DNA from: Clostridiales bacterium
Lineage (GTDB): Bacteria; Bacillota; Clostridia; Oscillospirales; Oscillospiraceae
DNA length: 30,163 nt
Assembly: GCA_019418025.1 (NCBI GenBank)
Contig: DYCR01000028.1
Location: forward strand, 1 to 30,163
Direction of reading: 5' to 3'
The notes below the pieces were generated by a model, which was given only the letters and a program-made list of their open reading frames with translations, was not told the DNA's origin and made no database searches. Numbering within the stretch: position 1 is the first letter of the stretch; each line of letters opens with the position of its first letter. Position numbers and translations under genes: made by a program. Shown here in pieces: positions 9,201-16,783 of this stretch.

Positions 9201-11257
9201 TTCTCCGGCTTCAGCGCATCCACACAGGCATCATAGGTCTTTCCGCCGTGGGTTCTCTTCTCCGTGCGCAGAGACATACTCATCAGCTCAGGGTATTGCT
9301 TTTCCCACTTGGCAGAGTCAAATCGGGGATCCGTTTTCAGCTTGTTCCACTCGGCATAATTGTTGCCGTCCGGCACCGAGCCCGCATTCACGGCCCAGCC
9401 CTCGCCGCGGCTGTCGTGCTGAACGCCCTTGCCGTTTCCGGAATTGAGCTGAATGTTGTTCTGGAAGCGGTTGTCCCGTCCGCCGCCCAGCAGCGCTGTG
9501 AGGCCGGGGATATTGACAAACAGGTTGTTGGTGATGATGCCGCCGCTGGTCATATCATCCAGATACACCGCAGCAGAGCCGGTCCCATGGGAGGTCACCA
9601 GATCGTGGATATAGTTGTTGCTGATCTCCACGCCCCGATAAGACCACGTGCGCACCGAGTAGATCGCGCCCACGTCCGAGGTCTCATAGCAGACATTAAA
9701 GATCTCGTTGCCCACGATCTTGTGGTCATTGCCGTCATAGCTGATTGCCATGTGCGGCGCATTATGGATGCGGTTGCGCAGAGCCTGATTTCCGGTACCG
9801 ACCAAGGCCACCGCCGGAGAATAGGTCCGCTTGATCACGGAAAAGTCCTCAAAATCACAGTTTTCCACCCGATTGTTTCCGGGAGTCAGGGTGTAGCGGT
9901 CACCGCCGGCAAGATAAACACCGCCCTGACCCAGACGCACCATATTACAGCTCTGGATCACGTTGTTGCTGCCGCCGTGGGCGCCGGTATTCACCGCCTC
10001 GTACTGACCGAAAGCGGGGATCTGGCCGACCACCACCGCCTGCTGCCCCAGATCGCTGAAGGTGCAGCCTGCCACGAGCATATTGTGGCAGTCCTTCATC
10101 TGGATGCCGTGGCTGTTGCCCTTTGTGAAGTTCAGGTTCTTAAACCGGACATGCTGAACCTTCTCGGCCATGACAAAAGGCTTTCCCATCATGGAAAGCT
10201 CAATGGTGCTGTCGGTCAGATCCTTGGCAGGATACAGGTAAAGCTTTCCGCTTTCCCGATCCAGATACCATTCCCCCGGCTCATCGATCTCACAGAGCAG
10301 GTTGAAGGCATAGAACTTTTTAACATCACCGCCGCCTACACCGTAGCGGGATGGGTGCGTCGCAGTCATCTTCAGACCGCCGCCGTCCTTTTCAAGCTTG
10401 CTGATGGCGGTGCTGTCATCTGCATATGCCCAGCAGAAGTAGCCGGAAACCCACAGATCCTTTTCCTGACTCCACAGGTCATACTTTTCTCCCAGATCCT
10501 TCACCGTCCATACACCGCCGGGCTGCTTGATCCAGTTTTCTTCCCCCACCTTACAGGGGATTCTGGTGCCGCCGTTCTGCTTGGTGCATTCGGGGCAGGT
10601 CCCGTCGGGATTTGTCTGGTGGCTGCGGGGAACAAAGCCCTTGTCATGCACCTTGTCGATATTCACAAATCCCTTGTTAGGATAGCGGGCCAGAGTCTGG
10701 GCCTGCCCATCAACGGTGATGTTCAGCGCGCCGGCCTGAGCAGGCCATCCGTATCCGTTTTTGGGGATCGGGCTGAAGGTATCGATGCCCAGCTTGGTCT
10801 TGACATCAAACACCAGAACCTTGTCCCGGGCAGCCTCAGGCAGTCGGTTCCGCACTGCCTCGTCTGTCACCTTCTCAAATTCCGCTCCCTTTGCCTCGGC
10901 ATTTCCGCTGATGGTGACCTTTTCCCCGGGATAGGCCTGATAGACAACGGGGCTGTCTGCGGTGCCGGAGTCCTGCTCACCCAGAACAAAGGACTCGGTC
11001 AGATATTTGTAGTCGCCCTGCCGCAGGTTGACGGTGATGCCTCCTGCGGGACGCTCCTTCATCTGGCGGATCTTATCCCGTGCGCCCTCCAGTGTTTTCA
11101 GCGGCGCATCCAGAGTGCCGGATGCGCTGTCATTGCCCTCCGGCGAAACATACAGCTGTGTTCCGGCTGCTTCTGCATGCACGCTGAGTCTCGGCATCAT
11201 GCCGACCACCATACATGCTGCCAGAACGCCGCTGAGCATTTGTTTTACGACTTTCAC
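6260..11257 (-). CDS. Giant secreted right-handed beta-helix protein with FN3, LamG-like, Big2 and SLH modules
   Basis: 1665 residues starting at a GTG, with AAAGGAG 8 nt upstream. A signal peptide (1-28/31) ends 'LSVHAEAAG'. Residues about 34-760 are a right-handed beta-helix of the kind seen in GH141 and related polysaccharide enzymes: the opening 'LYVSPEGNDSASGT' and many 'NN.I.N..I' turns such as 'ISNNYIHDL'. Then come an FN3 domain (about 772-867), a LamG/ConA-like domain (about 875-1055), two Big2 domains (about 1058-1136 and 1143-1224), a carbohydrate-binding-like module starting 'LMENPGFETGDTTGW' (1229-1394), a Cys-containing segment with CQC and CAVC pairs, and three SLH repeats (about 1490-1665). 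SLH repeats bind secondary wall polymers, so the enzyme probably sits on the cell surface and acts on complex plant or mucin glycans. The catalytic residues are not assigned. Confidence 0.9.
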   Translation of the reverse strand: MKVVKQMLSGVLAACMVVGMMPRLSVHAEAAGTQLYVSPEGNDSASGTLDAPLKTLEGARDKIRQMKERPAGGITVNLRQGDYKYLTESFVLGEQDSGTADSPVVYQAYPGEKVTISGNAEAKGAEFEKVTDEAVRNRLPEAARDKVLVFDVKTKLGIDTFSPIPKNGYGWPAQAGALNITVDGQAQTLARYPNKGFVNIDKVHDKGFVPRSHQTNPDGTCPECTKQNGGTRIPCKVGEENWIKQPGGVWTVKDLGEKYDLWSQEKDLWVSGYFCWAYADDSTAISKLEKDGGGLKMTATHPSRYGVGGGDVKKFYAFNLLCEIDEPGEWYLDRESGKLYLYPAKDLTDSTIELSMMGKPFVMAEKVQHVRFKNLNFTKGNSHGIQMKDCHNMLVAGCTFSDLGQQAVVVGQIPAFGQYEAVNTGAHGGSNNVIQSCNMVRLGQGGVYLAGGDRYTLTPGNNRVENCDFEDFSVIKRTYSPAVALVGTGNQALRNRIHNAPHMAISYDGNDHKIVGNEIFNVCYETSDVGAIYSVRTWSYRGVEISNNYIHDLVTSHGTGSAAVYLDDMTSGGIITNNLFVNIPGLTALLGGGRDNRFQNNIQLNSGNGKGVQHDSRGEGWAVNAGSVPDGNNYAEWNKLKTDPRFDSAKWEKQYPELMSMSLRTEKRTHGGKTYDACVDALKPENASIQKNIMVGVGNPFGNVNERVRSLGKVEQNEEYPADTDIGFVNAAGKNFQVKADSAIKKLMGDQHFKAEECGLYKDAYRTDLGMEVAKPQLTAPADKETEVNLAAGVKFAWEPVDGAGSYQLEIATDEAFKEIAATEAAAEPSAVCTKLKKSTQYFWRVTAYENRLGGTSATSDVFSFTTSDTEDVTLYEGFGVSNFEGWDVMFGKPTNTEQQAHTGRYSYVLDEARDGIRRSFAAPQAAEVSLWMYDTMAKDTGVVAVANAGAQSQEWIAMGVNVRQNAGKYIAREGSKWIVTDVARNEGWHELKWDFSGGSDCKMYIDGTLVHTVKDVNGISKLELGDQWGDSSLAGDVSGMMFDDVKIGQPNVKPVPKALALDKTEAVMNLGDTLQLKALLDAIPDLPMDMTWTAAEHEIARVDGNGLVTANREGETEISVTVEGHPEIKAVCKIKVENHTAVPVESVTLSQTQKTVDRYERFDLIATVLPENADNRQVTWSSSDPQVASVENGRVFGLTEGTAVITATTVDGGKTAECAVTVTDKLHNLMENPGFETGDTTGWGQYPTNNSEGIEILVTADALRSGSYGAAVTTTDTIPAYTHKGIQYRLENTEKALDDTLTYVMEAFVKVADDKTHNMGIQVALRGGEKSGAHVPEYQAVSQGDEWVKLMARITPEIMAQYPGTTMLDFIVGNENNTESAGTYYVDDAVLYAMPQEHQHKLTKVEEKPASCTQEGNREYYVCQCGKWFEDAEGNVEITDRSAVILPKLPHQFGEWVVTKEPSHTEEGEQTRTCAVCGETETQRIPMQSSPFGDVHPEDYFFEAVQWAVQNGVTAGVTPTSFGPYEDCTRGQIVTFLWSAAGKPEPESTDNPFKDVSETDYYYKAVLWAVENGVTAGISADTFGPAESCTRGQTVTFLWSAAGKPEPESTDNPFEDVTEADYYYKAVLWAAEQAITAGVRSGSFGPYDSCTRGQIVTFLYKMGL
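6416..6655 (-). repeat. DNA-level repeat of SLH units
   Basis: A 57-bp stretch at 6416-6472 recurs at 6599-6655 with about two mismatches. Flanking sequence (for example around 6368 and 6551) also matches at the same 183-bp (61-codon) offset. The second and third SLH units are therefore a recent duplication or kept alike by gene conversion, while the first unit has drifted. Confidence 0.8.
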
Positions 11258-11315
11258 AAAATCGCTCCTTTCACTTCCGAAGTTTTCGTTTCGTGCTGTG
11301 GATCATTCGTCTACC

Positions 11316-11345
11316 ATACTACAAAAGACACTTAGAAAGTCTCAA
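11316..11345 (-). promoter_or_regulatory. Promoter of the SLH beta-helix gene
   Basis: On the minus strand -35 TTGAGA (11340-11345) and -10 TAGTAT (11316-11321) are 18 bp apart, about 60 bp before the GTG start. The rest of the gap up to the globin promoter (11346-11640) shows only a small hairpin, GCTTCAC/GTGAAGC near 11520-11535. Confidence 0.5.
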
Positions 11346-11643
11346 GTGTAATTATCGGATCGTTCTCCAAATACCGTGTTCAAAATATCATCCCTCGTTT
11401 GAATTTAACCTCGTCTCCAAATGGCTGCATCACATTGCACAAAACCCATTCGTGAGATTTAGTGACTTTTCCTTAACGCTCCGGCTGCACGCTTCCCTCC
11501 CAAAGGCCTTACCGCCCTGTGCTTCACCGTGAAGCCGCACCATCGTTTTATCGATCTTCTTTTACCAATTTCGCAACTTTCAGGCGGATAATATCGATTA
11601 AAACGTAATTATTTAACTTTTTTTGAACAATTTACCAGAGATA

Positions 11644-11671
11644 TTGCCCTTTGGACGATCTGTGATATAAT
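11644..11671 (+). promoter_or_regulatory. Extended -10 promoter of the globin gene
   Basis: A perfect TATAAT (11666-11671) is preceded by TGA, forming an extended -10, with TTGCCC (11644-11649) as -35 at 16 bp. Transcription should begin near 11678. Confidence 0.8.
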
Positions 11672-11680
11672 GGCGAAAAA

Positions 11681-11694
11681 GTCACATTTGTGAC
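11681..11694 (+). promoter_or_regulatory. Palindromic operator candidate at the globin transcription start
   Basis: GTCACA-TT-TGTGAC is a perfect 14-bp dyad placed just after the predicted +1. That is a position where a bound protein would block transcription. Half-sites of this type (TGTGAC/GTCACA) are used by CRP/FNR-superfamily regulators, including those that answer nitric oxide in anaerobes. The regulator itself is not in the window. Confidence 0.6.
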
Positions 11695-11727
11695 AGTTCA
11701 TTTTTACATAAAAAGGAGTTTCATCTC

Positions 11728-12162
11728 ATGTTGAATCAAAATACAATCGACATTATCAAAAGCACCGTCCCTGCCCTGCAGGCCCACGGCGTAGAAATCA
11801 CCACCGTGTTCTACAAGAACATGTTTGAGCAGAACCCCGAGGTCAAGGAGCTGTTCAACATGGAAAAGCAGAAGTCCGGCGAGCAGCCCAAGGCTCTGGC
11901 AACCTCCATTCTGGCAGCCGCCCAGAACATCGACAATCTGGAGGCCATTGCTCCCGTTGTCCGAAAAATCGGCGAAGTGCATTGCAATTGCAACGTCAAG
12001 CCCGAGCATTACCCCATTGTCGGCAAGCATCTGCTGGGCGCCATCAAGGAGGTTCTGGGCGATGCCGCAACCGACGAGATCCTGAACGCATGGGCCGAGA
12101 CCTATCAGGTTCTGGCAGAGATCTTCATCGGCACCGAGCAGAAGATCTACGCCTCCAAATAA
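11728..12162 (+). CDS. Single-domain haemoglobin of the flavohaemoglobin (Hmp) globin type
   Basis: A 144-residue globin aligning to the N-terminal domain of E. coli Hmp without shifts. B10 Tyr is Y29 ('VFYKNMF'), E7 Gln is Q53, the proximal F8 His is H85 ('EVHCNCNV'), and the proximal-pocket Tyr is Y95 ('KPEHYPIVG'). The FAD/NAD reductase half of Hmp is absent, so the haem must be reduced by another protein. The family scavenges nitric oxide or O2; in a strict anaerobe NO detoxification is the likely job. Two cysteines (C86, C88) flank the proximal His, which is unusual. AAAAAGGAG precedes the ATG; the gene stands alone with its own promoter, palindrome and terminator. One of the minus-strand reductases at 15-24 kb could serve as electron donor, but nothing ties them directly. 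Confidence 0.95.
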   Translation: MLNQNTIDIIKSTVPALQAHGVEITTVFYKNMFEQNPEVKELFNMEKQKSGEQPKALATSILAAAQNIDNLEAIAPVVRKIGEVHCNCNVKPEHYPIVGKHLLGAIKEVLGDAATDEILNAWAETYQVLAEIFIGTEQKIYASK

Positions 12163-12187
12163 TCCGTGCGATCCTTCATCATATAGC

Positions 12188-12230
12188 AAAACCGTCCATC
12201 CGGGGAGTTCCCTCGGATGGACGGTTTTTT
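12188..12230 (+). terminator. Intrinsic terminator of the globin gene
   Basis: A 15-bp perfect stem (12188-12202 with 12214-12228, AAAACCGTCCATCCG) has an 11-nt loop and ends in TTTTTT, 26 nt after the globin stop. Confidence 0.93.
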
Positions 12231-12261
12231 ACGTACGGGGCAGGGAAAATCCGCTCCCCCC

Positions 12262-12300
12262 AAAAACGGTCACCCCACGAAAACGTTGTGGGGTGACCGT
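12262..12300 (-). terminator. Intrinsic terminator of the KPTEP surface-protein gene
   Basis: A 13-bp perfect stem ACGGTCACCCCAC (12266-12278) / GTGGGGTGACCGT (12288-12300). Read on the minus strand it is followed by TTTTTGGGG, and it lies directly after the stop codon at 12306. Confidence 0.9.
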
Positions 12301-12305
12301 GTGTT

Positions 12306-14795
12306 TTATTGGACCGTAAAGGTAGATTTTACGATTCCTGTGGACAAATCAAAAGCGATGTCATAGGTTCCTGCTGTCAATACGCTTGCCTTGCGCTTGA
12401 TAACCGTAATGGAAATCTTATTAGGCTCGGTACTGCTGCTAGACACCTGAAGGTCTCTGTTGCCAGTATAGACAACAGAACTCCCCTGCTGCTGTATCCT
12501 GATAAATTCACTGGAAACGAAACCATCCTTAAACTTATCATTGAAATACACATTTATAATGGTGCGCTCCTGTCCCATAACTGTCCCCTTGGTCAGTTCG
12601 ATCTTCTCAATCGTGACTTGATCCTCGGGGTTTACAGGCGGTTGAGGCTCAGGCTCGGGGGCAGTCTCTGCCGGAACACGAACATGATCGACAAAGCCGA
12701 TACGATTGCCGAATTTGTCCTCTACCACATACCAGATGTGGGTCGTGGATGCGTCAATGCCCTCCAATTTCAGTTGGGTCTTGCCATAGGTAAACTCTAC
12801 CTGCTTGCCCTTTTCAACCAGTTCAGCGGGCTTCATGTCAGAAGCGCCCCCATGGGCCTTTGCCATGGGCAGATACCACATGGTGCCGTCCTCACTTGCG
12901 TTGAACTCGAAGAAGGCTTCGGTTGCGGAAGTACGGGTCACAACTCTCCCGGTCAGGTCGGGCGCAGTCAGATCAACGAAGAAGCGGTGTCTGCTGACGG
13001 ACTTGTCGCTGTATGTCAGGATGACCGTGTAATGGTTCATATCCTTGAAGAAGTAGCGATCCTGCATATGGATGCGGTACTCGGTTTCACTCCGCTTTTC
13101 CAGTCTGCCCAGATGCAGCTGCGCATTGGCAGGGCAAAGCACCGTGAAATTCTCAATGGTCAGCGTCTCAGGAGAGGGTGCGCTCAGGGTGATATCAAAA
13201 TATGCATACTGAGAAAGGACCTGATATGCCTTTGCAGAGGTGATCTTCACTGCATTCTCAACAGGCTGCACGGGCGCTTGGGCAGCGATCTTCACCGGTC
13301 CCTGCACCAGAGACTCCTTGCCGGACTCCTCCACTGCCACATAATACACCTCATAGGCCACATTTTCCTGCAAATTGCGGATGCGGACCGTATTGGAATG
13401 GAGGTTCAGCGTAGTCTTTTCACCATTCTGCTTCACATCCTCGGCAGTGGGGCCCCCCCTCTGCATCATACGGGAAAGGAGATTGGCAGGGGCCTCCTGA
13501 ACCAGATAGTAGAACTCGCCCTGTACATCGGAGACAAAAACGAACTCCGCATTACCCTCGTTGATGCGCTCAGCCACGGGGCTGGTGATGGAAGGTGCAT
13601 CCGTGCGAACCTCAAAGACCTTGCTGACGGTGATCCCCTCTGCAACATCCATGTAGATTTCGTACTCGTTATCTCTATAATATGCGGTGGTGATCTCGTA
13701 GACCTTGTTGTCCTCTGTCTTGACCGACAGGATAGTCATATCCGCGCCGCCGCTGTTGCAAAGAATCGAAATGTTCTTATCAGTCAGGGCATTCTCCGTA
13801 GGCATATTCAGTGTCACAACTACCTTGCCGGGCTCGGTCTGAACACGTTCAATTTCGAACACAGGACGGGCAGGCTCTGTGGCCTCCGGCTCAGTAGGCT
13901 TGGGAGGTTCAGTGGGTTTTACGGGTTCGGTAGGCTTTACAGGCTCGGTGGGCTTCACAGGCTCGGTAGGCTTCACGGGCTTGTTGGGTTTCACAGGCTC
14001 AGTGGGCTTTGCGGGCTTGTTAGGCTTTACAGGCTCAGTGGGCTTTGCGGGCTTATTGGGTTTCGCAGGCTCAGTGGGCTTTGCAGGCTTTGCAGGCTTT
14101 TCATCCTTTTCCGGCTCACTCGGCTTTGTTTCCTCCGTCTCCTTCTGGGCCTGATCGTCCTTCTTTTTCAGATTGATCAGGATGCCCTCGGAATCCATCT
14201 TCTCTACCTCACCATCGATTTGGATCTTGGAAGAAACCGCCTCAGCGGAGACATGCATGGCTTCCACCTTGCCCTGAATGGTGATTTCCGACTCGGATTC
14301 CACCTCCAGCTTCTGGATCGTTCCGTTCAGCTCCAGCTTGGTGTGGTTTTTCAGCGTTGTCTGATCGATGGTGGTTTTCTCATCCACCACGATGCGGACC
14401 TGAGAATCCTTTTTATCCGCGATCATGGATTCGATGTCAGATGACTCGATATGGATGGAGTGGTCGCCGCCGCCATAGACATACACATTCTTGGCCGTCA
14501 CATTGCGCAGCGTCACATCTCCATCACCAACGGCTGCGGAAATGGTGATCTCATCCGCCGTCATATTTTCCAGAACTGCGCCGTCTGAATTGACCGTCAC
14601 CCGGTCATACTCTCCCTTGTATGCGCCTGCCAGATCGATCACCAGATCGTTCTCCTGTGCGACGATGGCATCGTTGGCGCCGTCTGCCGGCTTATCGCCG
14701 CCAAACAGGAATACCGCAGCCGCGACAAGGACACATAGGGCCGCAGCGCCTGCCGCAAGGCCGGTGATAAGCTTTATGTTTTTCTTTCCCTCCAT
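12306..14795 (-). CDS. Membrane-anchored surface protein with solenoid-like region, KPTEP linker and Ig/FN3-like modules
   Basis: 829 residues. A short basic N-terminus (MEGKKNIK) and one hydrophobic helix (about 9-32) with no cleavage or lipobox motif indicate an N-terminal membrane anchor with the rest outside. Residues about 45-225 show regular short beta-strand repeats ('VTLRNVTAKNVYVYGGGDHS', 'ITIQGKVEAMHV') suggesting a beta-solenoid like those seen in other Clostridia surface proteins. Residues about 230-306 are a proline/lysine-rich linker of PAKPTE/PVKPTE/PVKPNK units, long enough to cross the wall. About 310-829 holds Ig- or FN3-like modules, the last starting 'VTIEKIELTKGTVMGQER'. 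No catalytic motif was seen; an adhesin or envelope-structure role is possible but unproven. AAAAAGGAG lies well placed before the ATG. Confidence 0.85.
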   Translation of the reverse strand: MEGKKNIKLITGLAAGAAALCVLVAAAVFLFGGDKPADGANDAIVAQENDLVIDLAGAYKGEYDRVTVNSDGAVLENMTADEITISAAVGDGDVTLRNVTAKNVYVYGGGDHSIHIESSDIESMIADKKDSQVRIVVDEKTTIDQTTLKNHTKLELNGTIQKLEVESESEITIQGKVEAMHVSAEAVSSKIQIDGEVEKMDSEGILINLKKKDDQAQKETEETKPSEPEKDEKPAKPAKPTEPAKPNKPAKPTEPVKPNKPAKPTEPVKPNKPVKPTEPVKPTEPVKPTEPVKPTEPPKPTEPEATEPARPVFEIERVQTEPGKVVVTLNMPTENALTDKNISILCNSGGADMTILSVKTEDNKVYEITTAYYRDNEYEIYMDVAEGITVSKVFEVRTDAPSITSPVAERINEGNAEFVFVSDVQGEFYYLVQEAPANLLSRMMQRGGPTAEDVKQNGEKTTLNLHSNTVRIRNLQENVAYEVYYVAVEESGKESLVQGPVKIAAQAPVQPVENAVKITSAKAYQVLSQYAYFDITLSAPSPETLTIENFTVLCPANAQLHLGRLEKRSETEYRIHMQDRYFFKDMNHYTVILTYSDKSVSRHRFFVDLTAPDLTGRVVTRTSATEAFFEFNASEDGTMWYLPMAKAHGGASDMKPAELVEKGKQVEFTYGKTQLKLEGIDASTTHIWYVVEDKFGNRIGFVDHVRVPAETAPEPEPQPPVNPEDQVTIEKIELTKGTVMGQERTIINVYFNDKFKDGFVSSEFIRIQQQGSSVVYTGNRDLQVSSSSTEPNKISITVIKRKASVLTAGTYDIAFDLSTGIVKSTFTVQ
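13890..14099 (-). repeat. Tandem 18-nt repeats encoding PVKPTE/PAKPNK units
   Basis: About a dozen units of six codons form the wall-spanning linker. Neighbouring units such as GGCTTCACAGGCTCGGTA are nearly identical in DNA, so the array is prone to length change by slippage or recombination. Confidence 0.85.
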
Positions 14796-15015
14796 AAATT
14801 TCTCCTTTTTATTAATGTATTATGAACTTTCATGTGATGTATCGACATTTTTCAAAAAAATGCCGAAAACACGGGGAAATTTGTCACATAGATGATACCA
14901 GAAAAAGCCGCCGATTACAACATGAAATTTAACATTTTTCAGATTAGATTAAATTACATCCGTTTTTCACCATATTCCCCTTCCAATTGGGGCATTTCTC
15001 AGAAATCTGCACAAA
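14796..15015. other. Intergenic region upstream of the KPTEP protein
   Basis: An AT-rich gap that must hold the promoter of the minus-strand surface protein. I could not choose a convincing -35/-10 pair. A weak CCCC/GGGG hairpin lies near 14975-14995. No gene or RNA is recognised. Confidence 0.4.
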
Positions 15016-15048
15016 TAAAAAAGGAGACTGTGCCGAAACACAGCCTCC
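15016..15048 (-). terminator. Intrinsic terminator of the hypA/hypB redox operon
   Basis: On the minus strand a stem GGAG-x-CTGTG (15023-15032) / CACAG-x-CTCC (15039-15048), with one internal mismatch, is followed by TTTTTT. It lies about 90 nt past the hypB stop. Confidence 0.75.
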
Positions 15049-15138
15049 CTCCGCAGGGACTTATTGAATAAGTTTCCTAATCACCCCTTCTGTTGTACAT
15101 GAGATATCCGACAGAACTCTGCAAATCAGGCATTATGA

Positions 15139-15810
15139 TCAGCCTTCGTTCCACTGCTGAACCTGCCGGCTCAGCCACTGGCACCATGCATCCACGCCTT
15201 CGCCGGTTTTCGCGCTGATCGGGAATATCTTCAGATCGGGATTGCGCTTCAATGCATATTCCCGAACCTTTTCCAGATCAAAGTCAAAATACGGCAGCAC
15301 ATCGATCTTATTGATGATCAGGGCATCGCACACCGTGAAGATCAGCGGGTATTTCAGGGGCTTGTCATGGCCCTCCGGCACAGACAGGATCACCACATTC
15401 TTCACCGAGCCTGTGTCGAATTCTGCCGGACAAACCAGATTGCCTACATTCTCCAAAATCGCCAGATCCACATCGGCGGTGTCCAGCTCCCGCAAGCCCT
15501 GACGGGTCATATCCGCATCCAGATGGCACATCCCCCCGGTGTGAAGCTGAATGGCCTTGACTCCGGTGGTGCTGATGGTTTCGGCATCCACAGAAGAATC
15601 AATATCCGCCTCCATGACCCCGATACGCATCTGATCCTTCAGCTTTTCAATGGTGCGCATCAAGGTGGTCGTTTTGCCGCTGCCGGGAGAGGACATCACA
15701 TTTAAAAGAAATGTCTTTTCCTGTTTCAGCTGCTCTCTGAGCCGAGCTGCATCTGCATCGTTATCTGCAAAAATGCTCTGCTTGATTTCAATTACCCGAA
15801 CATCCTTCAT
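15139..15810 (-). CDS. hypB: HypB nickel-insertion GTPase
   Basis: A 223-residue SIMIBI-class GTPase that, in known systems, takes Ni(II) from or with HypA and inserts it into [NiFe]-hydrogenase using GTP. Visible motifs are the P-loop 'SSPGSGKTT' (40-48), the metal site C95-H96 in 'GGMCHLDA' with C127 in 'NLVCPAEF' (matching C166/H167/C198 of E. coli HypB), and the NKID guanine motif. The N-terminal CxxCGC high-affinity site of E. coli HypB and the His-rich stretch of some homologues are absent. It is the last gene of the operon, starting after GAGGTGA 27 nt past the DUF5692 gene. With no hydrogenase subunits nearby, its client may be another nickel protein of this operon or a hydrogenase elsewhere. 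Confidence 0.96.
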   Translation of the reverse strand: MKDVRVIEIKQSIFADNDADAARLREQLKQEKTFLLNVMSSPGSGKTTTLMRTIEKLKDQMRIGVMEADIDSSVDAETISTTGVKAIQLHTGGMCHLDADMTRQGLRELDTADVDLAILENVGNLVCPAEFDTGSVKNVVILSVPEGHDKPLKYPLIFTVCDALIINKIDVLPYFDFDLEKVREYALKRNPDLKIFPISAKTGEGVDAWCQWLSRQVQQWNEG

Positions 15811-15837
15811 CTGGAATCACCTCATCGTAAGAATTTT

Positions 15838-16764
15838 TTACAGACCGTTGACCTTCAGATTTTTCCGGTACTCGGAAAGCTCTGTGTACATTTCCTGCTT
15901 CAGGGGGTTGCGGTGTGTCCTGACGATGCAAATCACCTCATAGACAAATACACCTGCATTGAATATCAGTGCCGCCGCGCTGAGAACCGTCCATGCCGTG
16001 GGGCTGTATGTGGGTGTGATGCCAAACACCGGCATTGCCTGATAATCAACCGCCAGAGAGAACATCCCGAACAGCGCCAGCGTTTGGGCTCTATGCTGAA
16101 GCCAGACACCGGGTTTTATAAAGAATTCTGCAACGGTACAGCTGAGGACCAGTGCCACACCTGCATACATTGCACGGGTGGTAACGCAGTTATAGCAGTA
16201 GGCAATGTTCCAAAGATCATATGCAACGATCCAGAACCACAGCTGATCCGGCCAGACCATATCCCTCGTCTTGGTATTCGACACCCGAATCCCCATCCAT
16301 CCGGTCAGGGTCAGCAGCAGGAACACGCCTGCCGCCGCGTTCATCAGGTTCCAGGGGCCGCCCAGCAGGGTCAGACCGGCCGCATCCGTAGTCATGGTCT
16401 TAAAGGTCATATAGACCTCGATGTCCCGATAGATCGCTTCCAGAATATTGATCGCCAGAATCGCCACCGGAAAATACCACGCAAACTTGTTTTTACCCAA
16501 CTTGGTGTAGCGGATCAGCATGAAGCCTATGACACCCAAAAGCGCCGAATAGGTCTTTAGCACGCCGAACCAAGTCTTACTGGAGGGACTTCCTACCACC
16601 TTGGCAGCGATCAATCCCACCAAAATGATCGGAAGCACACAGTACATGAATACAGACAGCTTCTTACTGTGGCGTGTGACCTCATTCAAAATCACAAGCG
16701 CCGCCACAAGTGCCGCAAAGCCGAGTATCGTCAACAGGGAATATCCTTCAAAAAAGAATCCCAT
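15838..16764 (-). CDS. DUF5692-like multi-pass membrane protein
   Basis: A 308-residue integral membrane protein with about eight to nine hydrophobic helices and short loops, resembling the uncharacterised DUF5692 family. The core shows 'AINILEAIYRD', 'WNLMNAAAGV' and an aromatic, Cys-containing helix 'AYDLWNIAYCYNCVTTRAMY'. The charged and Cys residues inside membrane segments (D and N in AYDLWN, the CYNC pair) could bind a cofactor, metal or quinone-like substrate. Several of these motifs recur in the other membrane protein of the operon (19499-20356), so the two are probably distant paralogues and might form a heterodimer. GGGAGG precedes the ATG. The function is unknown; transporter-like topology without a known transporter motif. 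Confidence 0.85.
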   Translation of the reverse strand: MGFFFEGYSLLTILGFAALVAALVILNEVTRHSKKLSVFMYCVLPIILVGLIAAKVVGSPSSKTWFGVLKTYSALLGVIGFMLIRYTKLGKNKFAWYFPVAILAINILEAIYRDIEVYMTFKTMTTDAAGLTLLGGPWNLMNAAAGVFLLLTLTGWMGIRVSNTKTRDMVWPDQLWFWIVAYDLWNIAYCYNCVTTRAMYAGVALVLSCTVAEFFIKPGVWLQHRAQTLALFGMFSLAVDYQAMPVFGITPTYSPTAWTVLSAAALIFNAGVFVYEVICIVRTHRNPLKQEMYTELSEYRKNLKVNGL

Positions 16765-16783
16765 AACAGCCTCCCTTTCTCTT

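Noticed and set aside
6179..11335. Open plus-strand frame of 1718 codons opposite the SLH protein gene
   Set aside because: It mirrors the whole real gene, has no ribosome site, and its product is a composition-biased (His, Leu, Gly, Ile) sequence without domains. Strong codon bias on the coding strand removes antisense stops.
13879..14154. Plus-strand Gly/Phe repeat peptide (GSVGFTGSVGF type)
   Set aside because: It is the reverse reading of the KPTEP repeat array, not an independent gene.
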